Shown: positions 12,818-25,700 of the stretch, one piece after another
Position numbering within the stretch: the first letter of the stretch is position 1
How the letters are laid out: every line of letters begins with the position of its first letter
Assembly: GCA_027972325.1 (NCBI GenBank)
Contig: JAPMOS010000070.1
Location: 128,466 to 192,465, forward strand
DNA length: 64,000 nt
Direction of reading: 5' to 3'
From: Paratrimastix pyriformis
Taxonomy: Eukaryota; Preaxostyla; Paratrimastigidae
Notes under the pieces: model-generated
What the model was told of the DNA's origin: nothing
The model's input: the letters and a program-made list of their open reading frames with translations, nothing else
Database searches by the model: none
Translations under genes and position numbers: made by a program

Positions 12818-14949
12818 ATGGAAAATAATACTTCCAAGTCTCAGCGCCTCTGGAGCACCCTTTTCGAGAGGGGAGCTGTCCGTGTGTTTTTTGTTTCTCG
12901 GCTGTCATTTTTCCGATGGTGCGTTAGGAAGCTGACCTTTTCGGCCAGAGTTTGGAGGCCACCGAAGCTTATGAAAAGTCTGGCTCGCACTCGACCCGAG
13001 TGTCGAATGATCTCTTTTTCTCCAGACTTCTGCAACAAATCAACCTGGCCATCCCTTCGATGACGGGCCTCAGCCCAGAAGATCTCGTCTGCGTTCTTCT
13101 TCGTTCCTTGCCATCATCCCTTGTTGTAGAATACTCTTTCCAAGCTCCAACTTTGCCTTTCGCTTCGGCTCCAAGTTCTCAAATTCAACCAGGCGAGCAT
13201 CACAGTCGAAGAGATGCAATCCCTCAAACCAGGTCCCTCTCCCATCATCTCTTTGCCAACTCCCCCGATTAGTCTTTGCTCGCCTGTTTCAGCCTCAGGC
13301 CAGAACTTTAAACTTCCCTGTGGACCTCTCGCGCTTCCATTCCGAGATCGTCACAACGTCTGTGGCGCATTGCAAGCACACCGATTTTACCGTCAATCGG
13401 CAGTGCCTCGCCTGCATCACCTCTGGGGCCGGCCGCCACAGCAGCCTTTGCGGATCGCACCCAGCGGCGACCTCGACCCCAGGCCACCTCGGGCAGCCTC
13501 CTTCCAGCCCCGCCGCCATTCGTGAACGGGATCGGGCTGGTGATTCAGATCGAGAAGATCGGCCACGTGGGCGCCGAGCAATTTGTTGACCCGTTTATCA
13601 CGATCACCGTCGCCAGTCAGTCGCCTCCCCCCCCCCCCCCCCCCGCCCTCCCATCCCCCCCCCCCCCCGCCCTCCCATCCCCCGCCCAGTTGACCTCCGC
13701 AGGCAGATCCTCACAACCTGTCACTCTGACGCGCTCCTTACCTCGCATCACCTCCCAGAAAGGACGGGACCGTCCTTGAACCGGCCCAGGACACGTTTTA
13801 TGCCATCCAGCGGACTGCGACCCACTGCATCTGGAACGCCACCGCATACATCCAGTCGCCCATCGACAAGCTGCCCTCAGGTCTCCCCGCCCCCACGTCC
13901 ACAGCGCAACTTCAGATTTCCACCTCGCCCCCCGCTCCCTTTCTCATCTTCCAAAAATACCCAAGCCCACAAGGCTGTTGAAACAAGTCCTCACTTGCTC
14001 TCGACCCCCCCGCTCCTCGCTCCTCGCGTCCCCAGATGCGGCGATCTACTTCGAATTCAAGCATTACAAGCCGCGCAAGAACAAGATCAGCACCCGCTGC
14101 TGGGCCCTGCTGGAGCTGGACGAGATCAAACCCGGCCTCGCAGTCTGCGAGCTGTCCGTCTCCCACCCGTCGCCCCGCCCCATCACGGTCCCACACAGGC
14201 GCCCATACATCTCCGCAAATCGACTAAAACTGAGGAAGGACACTCCACAAGAAGTGTTGGCAGAGCCACGCGGGAGCGCCATCATCATGCAGTTCCCAAC
14301 CAAGCCAACAGACACAGGGCCTCGGGGGACGTCAGGGCGTTGTTGGGATGGGCAGCTCACCACCACACACCCACACACCCACACCATCAGGTACAAAAAG
14401 CCCACGCACCCACGCACCCACGCACCCACGCACCCACGCACCCACACACCCACGCACCCACGCACCCACGCACCCACGCACCCACGCACCCACACACCCA
14501 CGCACCCACGCACCCACGCACCCACACACCCACACACCCACACACCCACGCACCCACGCACCCACGCACCCACGCACCCACGCACCCACGCACCCACGCA
14601 CCCACACACCCACACACCCACGCACCCACGCACCCACGCACCCACGCACCCACGCACCCACGCACCCACGCACCCACGCACCCACGCACCCACGCACCCA
14701 CGCACCCACGCACCCACGCACCCACGCACCCACACACCCACGCACCCACGCACCCACACGCCCACGCACCCACGCACCCACGCACCCACACACCCACACA
14801 CCCACGCACCCACGCACCCACGCACCCACACACCCACACACCCACACACCAACAGGTACAAAAAGCCCACCGATTTCGGGCGTCGCCGGTTGCGGGTCCT
14901 CTCCAAGGATCTCTACTTGCACCTCAACCTCCAGCTTGTCATCCCCTGA
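12818..14949 (+). CDS. AIDA: AIDA homologue (axin interactor, dorsalization-associated; AIDA-type C2 domain)
   Basis: Starts at ATG 12818. Exon 1 encodes SQRLWSTLFERGA, matching the AIDA N-terminal helix. The next exons give FGQSLEATEAYEKS, and then the C2 domain: GLVIQIEKIGHVGAEQFVDP, FITITVAS, AAIYFEFKHYKPRKNK, LLELDEIKPG, and the last exon YKKPTDFGRRRLRVLSKDLY ending at TGA 14947-14949. Order and spacing match animal AIDA throughout. In animals AIDA binds axin and blocks JNK activation, and its C2 domain binds phosphoinositides; the role in this organism is unknown. The last intron, between CEL and YKKPTDF, contains a ~450-bp array of 8-bp units, flanked by a duplicated copy of the downstream splice acceptor. 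Small C tracts lie in the introns near 13627-13680. Confidence 0.9.
14388..14405 (+). repeat. Direct repeat copy 1 of the AIDA last-exon acceptor
   Basis: CAGGTACAAAAAGCCCAC occurs here and again at 14853-14870, immediately on the two sides of the 8-bp array. Only the second copy continues into the conserved TDFGRRRL coding sequence. Confidence 0.95.
14401..14850 (+). repeat. 8-bp minisatellite (ACGCACCC/ACACACCC)n in the last AIDA intron
   Basis: About 56 units of an octamer with two main variants, G-free apart from the CG of the major unit. The open frames in all phases (THPRTHAP and relatives) are artefacts of an octamer without stop triplets. Confidence 0.95.
14853..14870 (+). repeat. 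Direct repeat copy 2, functional AIDA last-exon acceptor
   Basis: Identical to 14388-14405. Here the CAG is followed by the codons for YKKPTDFG, so this is the copy whose use yields the conserved protein. Confidence 0.9.
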
Positions 14950-15277
14950 GTGAGGGTCGTCTCGCCACCCCTCCGCCGATTGTGCCAGCCTTGGAGATGG
15001 TCTCTGTCCCTCTCAATTCCCTCCTTTTCGCCGACCTCGTGCCCTTCAGGCGGAGGGAATGGCCTCCGCGAAGGGCCCAGATTGTCGTGGGGATGGGACC
15101 GAACCCTCTTTCTGTGATCTTCTCCTTCTTTCGTCTCTTCGTTGTTTGAGCTTTTGCGGGTCACATTTTGGATGCCTTTGAAAACACGGTAATGCGTATC
15201 AATCGGGTTTGCGTTAAAAATCAACAAAAAAAGATACAAAGGAGCGTGCTTTGGCGGAGGGGGGGAGGGATGAGGCT
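14950..15277. other. Convergent intergenic region
   Basis: Lies between the stop codons of AIDA (+) and the nucleoside phosphorylase (-), and must hold both 3' UTRs. It includes an A-rich stretch near 15215-15240. No gene or RNA was recognised. Confidence 0.5.
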
Positions 15278-16622
15278 TTACAGCTTGATGGCGACGGCCG
15301 CGTTGAGGGCGACATCGAGCATCTGGTTGACGGCGTCGCGCAAGCGGGTCGGCTCGACGAACTCCGGGTCGCCGATGTAGTTCGAGGCCACAAGGAGGGC
15401 ACCCGCGCGCACCCCGCGCAGCTTGGCTGTGAGGCGCACAGGCACGGGCGCACGGGTGGGTGGAACCCCAAAAAATGAGTCCATCCCCAAGTGGATCGGC
15501 GGGGGTGTGTCCGGGGAGGGAAAAAGGGCGCTTGATCTTCCTCCTTCTGGGAATGCTCTGGCGGGGCAACCAATCCGTTCTCTTTGTCTTCGATTTCGAC
15601 AATCTGCACCCACAGCCGCCCGTGGCTCGCACTCCCCGAGGGCGCCTCGACTCTTGGCAGAGGCGGACCGGCCCTTCTGCCCCAAAAACACACCGAGGCC
15701 AGCGTGGGCCCGAACTTCTTCTCCGGCACGGTGGAAAGGGGACGGACGGACCGAGGGCGAAGAGGATGGCCGTCTCCATCTCCACGGCCAGCACACCCAT
15801 CGCAGCCAGCCGAGGCACGTGCTCAGGGGCCATGGTATAGAAGCCGTCGTCGCTCTGCAGCCAATGCCAACCGACGACGATATGACAACCCGCGACAAAA
15901 CCCGCGAGCGAAGCGGAGCAGCGCCTTGGGACAACCGGGCGGGTGAGCAGACCTGAATCAAGCCGACGTGGATGTGGTCAGGCACGGCCTGCCGACTGGC
16001 CCAAACCAGTGCTTCAACCACCGAGAAGTCGGCCACCGGGGCGTAGCGCACGTGGGGAAGATACTGCCGCGTGGTGCTGTCACGTTGCGGTGGCAATGGG
16101 TCGGTGACAATGTTGGAAAGACAGCAGACCCATCGTTTGGATTCGAGGCCATCGCAATGATAATATCGCAGGGCTTGACATCTCGGGCAATGATCCCGGC
16201 AGTCCCGCAGCGAATAAACACCTTCGCACCGAGTTTTACAAGCTCTTCAATGACGATTGCAGCAGAAGGGGCACCCATTCCGGTGGCTTGCACAGTGACC
16301 CGGGTACTAAATCATCGATTCGTAAAATGGCGCAACGCCAAAAAAAGCGGCGGCAGGGCGGACCCCTTATAGGTCCCGGTGAACCCCAAAAGCTGTCGGT
16401 TTTCGTTATAGCAAATAGGAGATGCCAAAAACGTTTCGGCGATGTAACGAGCCCTGTTTGGATCGCCTAATCTCAAAGAAGGAAGTTGAGTGAGCGCACA
16501 TGTGCCGAAAAAAATGGTCGACCGGGAAGAAGAACAATGGGAGCAATCGAATCTGGATAGGCATGGATATGAAGGGGATGCGTCGGTGGCGGAGTTGGAG
16601 TGGCGGAGGGTTCCTGTTCCAT
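15278..16622 (-). CDS. Purine/uridine nucleoside phosphorylase, DeoD (PNP_UDP_1) family
   Basis: Reads leftwards from ATG 16622-16620 to TAA at 15280-15278. Joined exons give [19 protein letters not shown], then [59 protein letters not shown] (phosphate-binding glycine loop), [27 protein letters not shown] (the nucleoside-site VEME motif), and the C-terminal [17 protein letters not shown]. This follows E. coli-type DeoD/uridine phosphorylase along its length. The enzyme phosphorolyses nucleosides to base and ribose-1-phosphate in salvage; purine versus uridine preference cannot be told by eye. Introns are short, with donors GTCGA, GTCCG, GTCTG, GTCTG and GTCCG. The start codon is 122 bp from that of the divergent giant membrane gene. 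Purine preference is slightly favoured because GFTGTYKG is DeoD-like. Confidence 0.85.
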
Positions 16623-16744
16623 TTTTGAGCCAAAAAATCTTGAGCGGAGGCGGAGAGGAAAGATCCCAGGTGTTAGATTAACTATCTCGTAACCTCCCGG
16701 CGTTCTTTTTTGGAAGGCCTTTTCCTGGCTTTTCCACAAAGACT
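16623..16744. promoter_or_regulatory. 122-bp divergent intergenic region, inferred shared promoter
   Basis: Separates the start codons of the nucleoside phosphorylase (-) and the large membrane-protein gene (+). No specific element was recognised; the role is inferred from position. Confidence 0.4.
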
Positions 16745-19700
16745 ATGTTCCCGTATTACTTTGTCGGTGCTCCTCTCTTGGGGTTCGCAATAATTTCGGG
16801 AATTATCCTTGACTGCCACCCGCCTCCCCGTTTGTTCCACTTGTTAATCGCCCTGACGATTGTTGCATTGCAAGCCGGGACGTTTCTCTGTTCCCTCCAC
16901 ATTTTCGAGGTTTATGACAGTCTGCGGACGTTTTCCCACCCCAACGGATGGTCATCTCCCCCCAACCAGCCTCCCAATCTCTCTCACCCTGGCTCCACGC
17001 GGCCATTCTGATCGGCGCGAACATTATTTTTCTTTTGTTTGCCCGTTTTCGATTCTCTCCACGAAGGAGTCCAGCACGTCACAGTCTGGTTCTCGGCTCG
17101 TCACCGCCATCATCCCCTGCGCCCACTCCAGTTTTCCAGCCCTTTATTTTGGCTGTTTTATGCTGTTCCGCCTGGATCAGTTCCATGTCTGCCATCATTG
17201 TGTGGATTTGCATGGCGTTCCAGGTCTGGGTCAGAAAGGGTCCCCATCCCCCCGCACATCCTCTGCACAGAGAGCCCACGTCTGCCTGGCGGCCTCTCTG
17301 ATCCTGGTCGCTGTGGAAGTCCTCTCCTTCCTGTGTCGAGACATCCGGACGGTGCTCTTTGCGGCCGGCCTCTGCATTAACACGCCCGTGCTGCTGTTGC
17401 TCATCTTCGGCCAAGGTGCGGCCCCTCGAGCCTCGCCTCCTCATCCCCCCACCCCCCCCCCCCTCCCTCCTCCTCATGACCACATACTCATCCGCGCACC
17501 CACCGCCCCACACACGACACATGCAGATACCTTCATCGGCGGGGTTCCCCTGATTGTGATCTACGCGCTGCAGTACATCGTCATTCTCCGGCCCCACCGG
17601 CTGCCCTGTCGGCGTCCCATCGGGCCGTCCATCCCCCTGCCCACCACCCCGCCACCACCCAGGCCCGAGCCGACCGAGATGCTGCCCTGGCCTCAGGCCG
17701 GAGCACAGAGTTCCTCCGGGCCGCCCAGGGGCGTGGAGACACAGCCCCCGGCTTTGCCAGCCCCCGTCTGCGTCTCCTCCGGCACCACCCAGGGAGGTGC
17801 GTCGGAGGTCCCTTCCCTCATGCGATTGCCCACTGTCGGGCCCACTGCACAGGTTGCCGGGGACGAAGGCGAGGGCGACCAGTTCTGGCAGACTCCCGAG
17901 GCGCTGCCCCCGCTGCTTGTACTGCTACTGGTGGCCGGCCAGATCCCCATGTGCTGCCTCAGGCCAGCGCCAGCCCGCCCACACGTTCCTCGCCTTCCCC
18001 CCCGTTCACCACCAGCTCATCCTCCCCCCTCTCCCCTCTCTCTCCCCCGCCCTCCAGCTGCCTGCTGCGATGGTCGGTGAACAGCGAGTTGTCCGCCTGG
18101 GACGTTGGCACGCTACTCTCGCTCCTGACCATGATCACCCTCTACATCGCCATCTATATGGGCAGGTCGGTGCGGCCGGGGATGTCTCATCGCCCCCTGG
18201 AAGGGTGTGATGAGGCGGTGGCGTGTGGATGCGCATCTGCGTCGTCTGCACGCGCGCAGGGGGTGGGATGGAGAGGAGGCCAATTTAATTGACCCGCACG
18301 GTTTGAATGCCGGTCTCTTCCTCGGATGGGCTTCTGTCTTAGGGTGCCCGTCGGTGTGCCCTCGCTCTTCACCTTCGTCCTTCCCTTCTTCCGGTCTGTT
18401 CCCTTTTTGTGGTGCCTTGTGTTTCCCGCCCAACGGTCATCATCCTAATCACCTGACGCCCCCCCTCTCAACCCCCACTCACAACACATACAGGGAACCC
18501 CTGTCCTACGTGGCCTGGCCCGTGTTTCTGGTGTTCTTTCTGCTCTACTCGTTCTACTGCGCCCAGGCCTTTACCTGGCGCTTCGCGGCGCCTGTGGTGC
18601 CGTTGGCCTCTGGCGTGCCCCCCGTACCCCGACCCCAGCCCCGGCCCCCATCGCCGGCCCCACCGCCATCGGGCCTCGACACTGCAGCTCGCTTCTTCTC
18701 GCGACGCCAGGGCGGCGGACCACGAAAAAAGCGGCGCGGCCTGGCCCGGTTCGCGCTGATCTTCATCAAGCGGGCGGAGGTCTGGCCACGGATGACTCCT
18801 CGTGAGGGAACTGACAACCCGTCTCCTGTTCCCCACCAACCCCCACCACATTTCCCTCGCCGCAGTCGACCGGCTGGGCGACCCTTTCGCGAACCCAGAA
18901 CGCGTCTGTCTCGTTCTTCCCGACACGCACATTCACTCCCTGCGCCGCACCTGCATTTTCACTTGCCAGGACTTTCTTGATGTTCATGGCTCTGTGTCTG
19001 TCCTTCGTCGTGGGCGATTGGATCAACTACGCCGAGCGGTCTGTTGCCCCCCACCTCCCCCCACCCCCACGCACCCCACACACACTGTTTTTTGTTTTCC
19101 CGCTACTTTCCTTCTTTACGACACACAGACAGACACAGACACACACGCACAGCACACAACACATACACTGCCAAACAGCACCGCTATACACTTGGAGTGG
19201 CGGGCACCCCGCACCCCATTTTGCACGAGATTTCGTCGAACTCCTCGAACCAAACGCACCATCACGAGCGCATCTTGCCCCCCCCCCCCCCCCCCCCCCC
19301 ACTCCCGCACACTTCAACAGGATTGCCACGTCCATTGACCCGGCCGGCCCGCCCCTGCCGGGTATCCCACCCCTCTATCGGATCCCCTTCCTGGTCCTGG
19401 TGCCGATGCTCTGCTGGTATCGGCAGTGGCTCCTCCGCCGGGGCGCCCAGATTCTCTACGCGCACTTCGATCGGGCCCTGGTCTGCCCCCGTATCGCAGG
19501 GGACGCCATTTTGCAGGCGGGATGGGAGACGAGCCGCGGAACATCACTCGTTCGCTCCTCACCCGGCTCTCGCCACTCGGTTCGTCAGGGCCACCAAGCG
19601 GCTCCGCCCCAGCCGAGCCAGCCAACGACCTTGCTCTCGCTTCTGGGGGGCCAGCCGACATCCTTGCCCGTCCCCGAGCGTGGGCTGTGGCCCTACATGG

Positions 19701-22700
19701 GGGCCATGCTGGTCGTGGGCCTGGCCACGGCCACGCCAACAACGCTGATCGACGACGAGATGTTCCGCCTGTCGAGCACAATCGACAGCCCCTCGTCCGC
19801 CCTCCTGCCTCCATTCCCATCGTCTTCCAATGAACAGAGCTCTGCGCTCGATAACCGGACACCCCCTCATTCCCTTCCAATCCCCGCTCGCCCGCCACCA
19901 CTAGGAACGCCACGGCCCTGATGGCCGCGCTTGTTTATCTGCTCATCCTCCTCGGCTGCAACCTGGTGGACCTGATCCTGCAGTCCGCATGCCAGCCTTC
20001 CTCCCCTTGCCCATCCGCACAGCGACCAAACGGGCCCCGCGGATGCCCAGCGAGACTCGCCCTGCTGATTTGTCACCGGTTGGCCCCTGGCGGTCCCTCA
20101 CGCCATTTCCCTCTTTCCTCGACCCCGACAGCCGGGAGTACACAAAGCAGGCCGCCTCGCCCATCCTGCCCATGAGCGCCTCCCTCTCGATCACCGAGCC
20201 GCCCGACCTCCTGCCTGGCCTCCCGCCCACCCGGAGCCCCACCCCCACCCCCACCCCTGCCCCCACCCTCACCGCCTCCAGCGCGCCCACCCCCGCATCC
20301 ACCACCCCGTCCACCCCCGTCTCCCCGCGGCCTGCCATCCCGCGCCCGACGGTCGGCGTCCTGTCCCAACCTGCCATCCGGCCGCTGGGACATCCGGACC
20401 CTCGTGCCGACGAGGGAAGCCTCAGCCTCAGCCTGACGGAGGCCCCGGGAAGCAACGAGGGCAGGGGCCCCGAGCCCGACCTGCCATTTGTCACCGAAAA
20501 CACTGGTTGGCCCCGCCCCTTCCCCTTCACATCCTTCTCCCCAAAGAGAGACGCATTCCCACACACTGCGCCGCTATGCCACAAAGACGCTCATGCCATC
20601 CGATGCGGTCCTCGTGCGTCCCTTGTGGGGCCTCTGCGCTGTTCCGTGGGCGTGCTCTCATCAACCCCATCCGATCTCCCCAGATTTCCGACGGCTTATG
20701 GCCCAGCGACCGACACAGGCTCGGGCGCTGCTCCACGCACCCAGGTTGCATCACCACCTGCAACCGCGCACCCCCAACCAGCAGGCGGCTCGACTCTTCA
20801 TGTGGCGCGCCATGACAAGCGAACTCGCCGCCCTGGGGCTGGTCATTCTCAGCGTGGCTGGGCGGCTGGACGTGTCCGGGATGGCCCAGTGGGGGCTCGA
20901 GCGGGCGATTGGGTCCGCCCGCACCCCTCGTCTCGTCCCGACAGCGGGGGGGAAGATCATCCTTGTCACTCACGTCTCCCTCTCGTGCCTCTTCCCTTGA
21001 GCAGCCTCTCGCCCTCGGCCCTGATCGTCGCCTTCGCCATTGTGCTGCTTGCCTGGCCCCGGTCGCCCTTCCGGCTGCCCCCATCGGTGCCCGCGCCCTC
21101 GTCCATCCCCGGGTTCCTCATCCCCCCCCTGGCCCACGCGTACTTCGACCTGGGGCACCTCCTCCGGGCCGGCCTCCTCGCTGCCCGGCTCCCGCTGCGC
21201 TCGGCGGCCCACGCCCTCCGCCGGTGCTGCTGCGGGCCGAGGACGGACCGCACCGCCATGCTCTCGGTGGTCCGGGGGACCGTCCCCGAATCATCGGTCG
21301 CGAGCTCGCCAGGCAGCAGCTCCGCCGGTGCGGGTCCCAGGGTCCGTCGTCGGGGCACTGCCGAGCCTTTGTGGAGTTCCTCCTCGGCTCACGGCACCTT
21401 CTCTCCTCGCCGCATCAATGCATCACCCGCAGGTCGTCCATGGATGGGACGAGCCCCCGCCCCGCCTGGCCACGACCCCGCATACCGCACACGCACCGGC
21501 ATTCCCCGCGCCCTCCTCCGACCTGCGATCGTCCATCGCCGCCCTCTGGTCATCGAGCGAGTCCTCCGCGCCCGCACCTGCATCGCGCTCGGCCGTCCCC
21601 CACTCATCCCTGTCTCCCAGCCCCAATGCCGGTGAGAATGCTGTGGATCCCGAGGCTGGGAGGCACGACCGCCACACAACAACGGGCGAGGATCGCGGGC
21701 CCACGCTCTCGCTGCCCAGGGAAAGCAGCATTCAGGTCGCCACCTGGTGGGGACGGCGGCCGGCAGATGGTGGGTGGGAGTGGTGGCGTCGTGGGGATGG
21801 GATGTTAACCGCCGTCACCCACACACTCCTGACACGGGCGCTCCTCGCATAGCGCGCACTCGCCTCCTCCGACGACGGTGAGCCTGCCCGCCTGCCGACG
21901 GACATGCACAACCCCCTCGAGCACGCCTGGCCCTGGGGCCAGCCCGCCTGGCCATGCGCGCGCGCGTACACACTCGCCCCGCCGGTCATCCTGGGGATCG
22001 ACGCGGCCCGGCATGCCGATTGGGTGGTCGTTGAAGGGCTTCACGGTCCGCCCCGTCCCTCCTCCCAGCCTCGGCTTTCGCTTGGGCGCTCCGCCAACTC
22101 GCTTCCTTCGATGCCACCATCCATCCATTCACCCACCCACCGGCACTGCAGTGGTGACACTGGGGCAGGCCTTTTCGGTGTTGCTGCTGCCGCTCCTGCC
22201 CGGCCTCGCAGCCCTGGTCGTCTACTTCTTCACCGACCAGCCCGCGGTCAAGAAGCGGTCTGCTCGCCGTTCCTGAAGCCCGGGGGAGCCCCGCCCCCTC
22301 CACTCCACTCAGCGCGCAACGTAGGACCACGCGTGCACGGACACAGACACCTGTCACTTCTCCCTTTCAATTTTGACACCTCCACTCCTTCCCACAGCCC
22401 GGGGACTGTTGTGAGTGCCCTGGCCTCGGTTCTGCTGCTTTTCGCCTTCTTTGTGGGCCTCCCCTTCGCCCTGGCCACCGAGTGGTCGGTGGGCTCGACC
22501 CTCTTCGCCGAGAACTGGGCCGGGGCCCCGCTGACGGGCCGGCTGCTGGCGGGCGCCGCCGAGAACCTGACTCGGGCCAACTTGACGGATATCTCGTACC
22601 GGTGGGCATTCGATGGTGGTCCGTAACAGCAAAGGGACAAATGAGAATGTGCGGGCGTGGCACGAGGAAAGGGCCATGACATGCCTGTGGCGTTGGCGAC

Positions 22701-25700
22701 ACATTGCTGCTGCTGTGTTGTGGCGAGAGCGGAAGCGATTTCCCTTTCGGATGTTCAGAACATCTTGTTCTCTTGCGTCTGTTGTTGGCGGACACCGGGA
22801 TCTTTCCTTTTCGTGGACTCTCCTGTCTTTTTGCGGTATCCTTCTGATGTGGCGTCCGTTGGACTTGTTTGCACTGGCGCTTTCAACTCAGTCCCAACTG
22901 CTTATCACCGCCCGTTTCCCGTGTCCCGCAGGCCTCTCGGTTGTCCTGCTCGCCCTCTTCGCCTGCCTGGTGGTGGTCCTCGCACTCTTCGTGCTGCCTT
23001 TGCAGGACACCCTCATGGCCGATCACCGCTTCCGCCTGCGCCGTTTCATCGATCACCACCTCGCCGCCCGCCAGGCGCCCCTCGCCACGCTGCTTGGGAT
23101 GCATGGAGCTCGGTCACGGTCGCGCCAGGCGCCCACCAGCGCCAGCCAACGACCTCAGTCCCCCGGTGGCGCGGGGCCTGCCGAGGAGACGGTCGCCCAG
23201 CGGTTGAACCGGCTCGCCTCGGCGGGCATGGGGCTCAGTGCCACCACCCAGGCGGGTGCCGGCGCGGACCACGGTGCGGGCGGTGCGGCCCCAACCCGGC
23301 TTCCCCTGGATTCGCTCCGCAAGTGGAGGATCGTCTTGGAGCCGACCCAGGGTCCGCTCTTCCCGAACCCGCTTCTCCAGCCCCCTCATTCTTCTCACCT
23401 CCGCCCCTCTCAAAGACGGAATCATCCCATTGAGCTCTCTTGTCTCCATTTTCGCAGATGATTTTGCCGTTTTTTCGCCGCGCCCCTACGTCGAACATCC
23501 CTCCCCCGTGCCGGGTTTCTCCCCTCCGCTCGCTGATGACTTCCCCACCCTGGCCACACCGCACTCGGTCAACGCCAGCGCCGCCGCGACCCCCCGCGCC
23601 CCGAACTCTGCTGGCTCGGCCCTGAACACGTCCACCGCATCCTCCCTCCGCCTGCCTCCCCTGAACGTCCCCCTGCCACATTCGCTGCCCACGTCTCTGT
23701 CCACAACCCCCCTGCCTCGCCTGGCCACCTCGCCACGCCCCCGAGTGCCCCTGACCGTCCAGGTGCCCAACCAATCCGTCGATTCCCTGGACACGAGCTC
23801 GCAGTCCTCGGCTCCCGTGTCGCCCCTCGCGGCCCCCCATTCACCGCTTGCCTCGCCTCGGCCTCGGCCATCGCCCCTCTCCCTTCCGCCGCTCCTGCCA
23901 CCCCTCTCGCCCCCGCCATCGCCAGCCGCCCGCCTCGCCGCCCACCCATCGCTCTTCCCACCACCCCACCCGCTGCCCACATCGGGCGGTGATCACCCGG
24001 GCAGCAGTGGCGCCCTCGACACCTGGGAGGTGCGCGAGATCCACTCGACGCCCTCGCCATCTCTCCCTGTCTCCACCACCGCTGCCACCACTCCGGCCTT
24101 GCAGTCGCCCTCACCGTCTCTGCCCTCGTCGCCCCCGCGCGTGCGGCCCCTCCCGCTCCCCGTGCTCCCGGCTCAGGCCGCTTCGAGCATCCGGCCCCAC
24201 TGCGTGCTGGCCTGGGCCCTGATGGCCGTCGTCTGGCTGAGCACCGACCCCACAGCCGCCGCCCAAGTCTGTTCATGACCATTTTCACTGCGAGTGAGCA
24301 TGCCCAAATCATTTTCTCCCCGCTGCCCAGATGGGCCCCGGATCGGCGTGCATTGTGATCGCCTCCGTGATGGCCACCCTGCAAGCGGCCCTGATCGGGG
24401 GCTGGTGGCAGTGGGGTGGGGGCGGCTGGGGTGCGGACGACCGTGGCGGCGATGGTTCTGCCCGCCGCCAACGCGCTTGGACGAGGTCTCTTGATGCGCG
24501 TGCGTGTCTGCGTGTGTCTGCTGTCGAGTGTCTGCTTGGTGGGGCACATGATTCCATGAGAATGACAGATGGCTTCGAGGTCACGCCACCCGCGCGCAAG
24601 TGGCGTTCCTGGCTGACGGACCCATTTTGTTTTCTATGCCGCCACCGCAGTTTCACCCTCTTGAGCATCCCGATCGGGACGAGCCTCCGCCACCTCATCG
24701 TCAGTGTCTACTCGGCCCTCCGTTATCCCCTCTCTGCGACTTCGGTTTTCGACTATTTCGTGCTCCCCGGTCTGTGCTTGTGCTGCCCACCCACCCGGAC
24801 GCGCACCGAAGGTTTTCGTCCCCAAATTGAGGCCCCGCGAAGGCAAACGTGGTGAGGGGAGGGTGGAGAGGGGGAGGGGGAGGAGGAAGAGTACCTGCAC
24901 ACCGACCCGGGCGGAACCCACCAGGGCCTTCCTGGACCCATGACCAAGGGCAGCTGGGCGACCGGCCTTGGCAGAATTGGGGGCGGCGGGCGGCGGGCGG
25001 CGGGCGGCGGGCGGCGGGCGGCGGGCGGCGGCGGGGTGGTGGTGGTGGTGGTGGTGGTGGTGGTGGTGGTGGGTGGGTGGGTGGGGTGGGTGGGTGGGTG
25101 GGTGGGTGGGTGGGTGGGTGGGTGGGTGGGTGGGTGGGTGGGTGGGTGGGTGGGTGGGTGGGTGGGTGGGTGATGGGTGATGGGTGGTGGCGGTGGTGGC
25201 AGCGGCGGCGGCGGCGGCACCTTCGGACCAGCATGAGGTGGGGCACGGGGTTCTTTCTCTCAACCCGCCCTTCACCCTGTCTCCTCTCCAGGGATCGTCT
25301 GGGGCCTGTGGTCGTCGATCCTTTACCTGCCTTCCGTCCGGCAACGGTTGGCCATCCGGTTCCACGCCTCTCGCCGACTGGCGCTCGTGCCCCTCGCCTC
25401 GATGCCCTTCGATGTGCAGCGCAAGTGGTGGGAGGGCATCGTCGCCAAGGAGGGTCCGTCCGCCCCGCCATGTGGGTCCGGGCAAGGGTCCGGAAAAAAG
25501 GGCGAAGGGGAAGGGCGAAGCAGCCGTGCCCGAGAAACGTCTGAGTTGACGACATCATCTTGTTCCTTTTCGCCCATCACTGAGTTGACATCATCTTGTT
25601 CCTATCCTCGCCCAGCTGCCCGGATGGCGCCTTCCGTTGGCGGCGGCCTTCCACTCGCCGCCTCCGGCTCGACTCTCCCGCCCCCCGTTGAGGCACCATC

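Noticed and set aside
14401-14850. Possible CRISPR-like or protein-coding repeat (THPRTHAP frames on both strands)
   Set aside because: The unit is 8 bp with no unique spacers, and open frames in all phases follow from an octamer lacking stop triplets. It sits in an AIDA intron.
25064-25172. GGGT array as telomeric repeat or chromosome end
   Set aside because: It is interstitial, inside an intron flanked by coding exons, and the homologous intron of copy B has another repeat.
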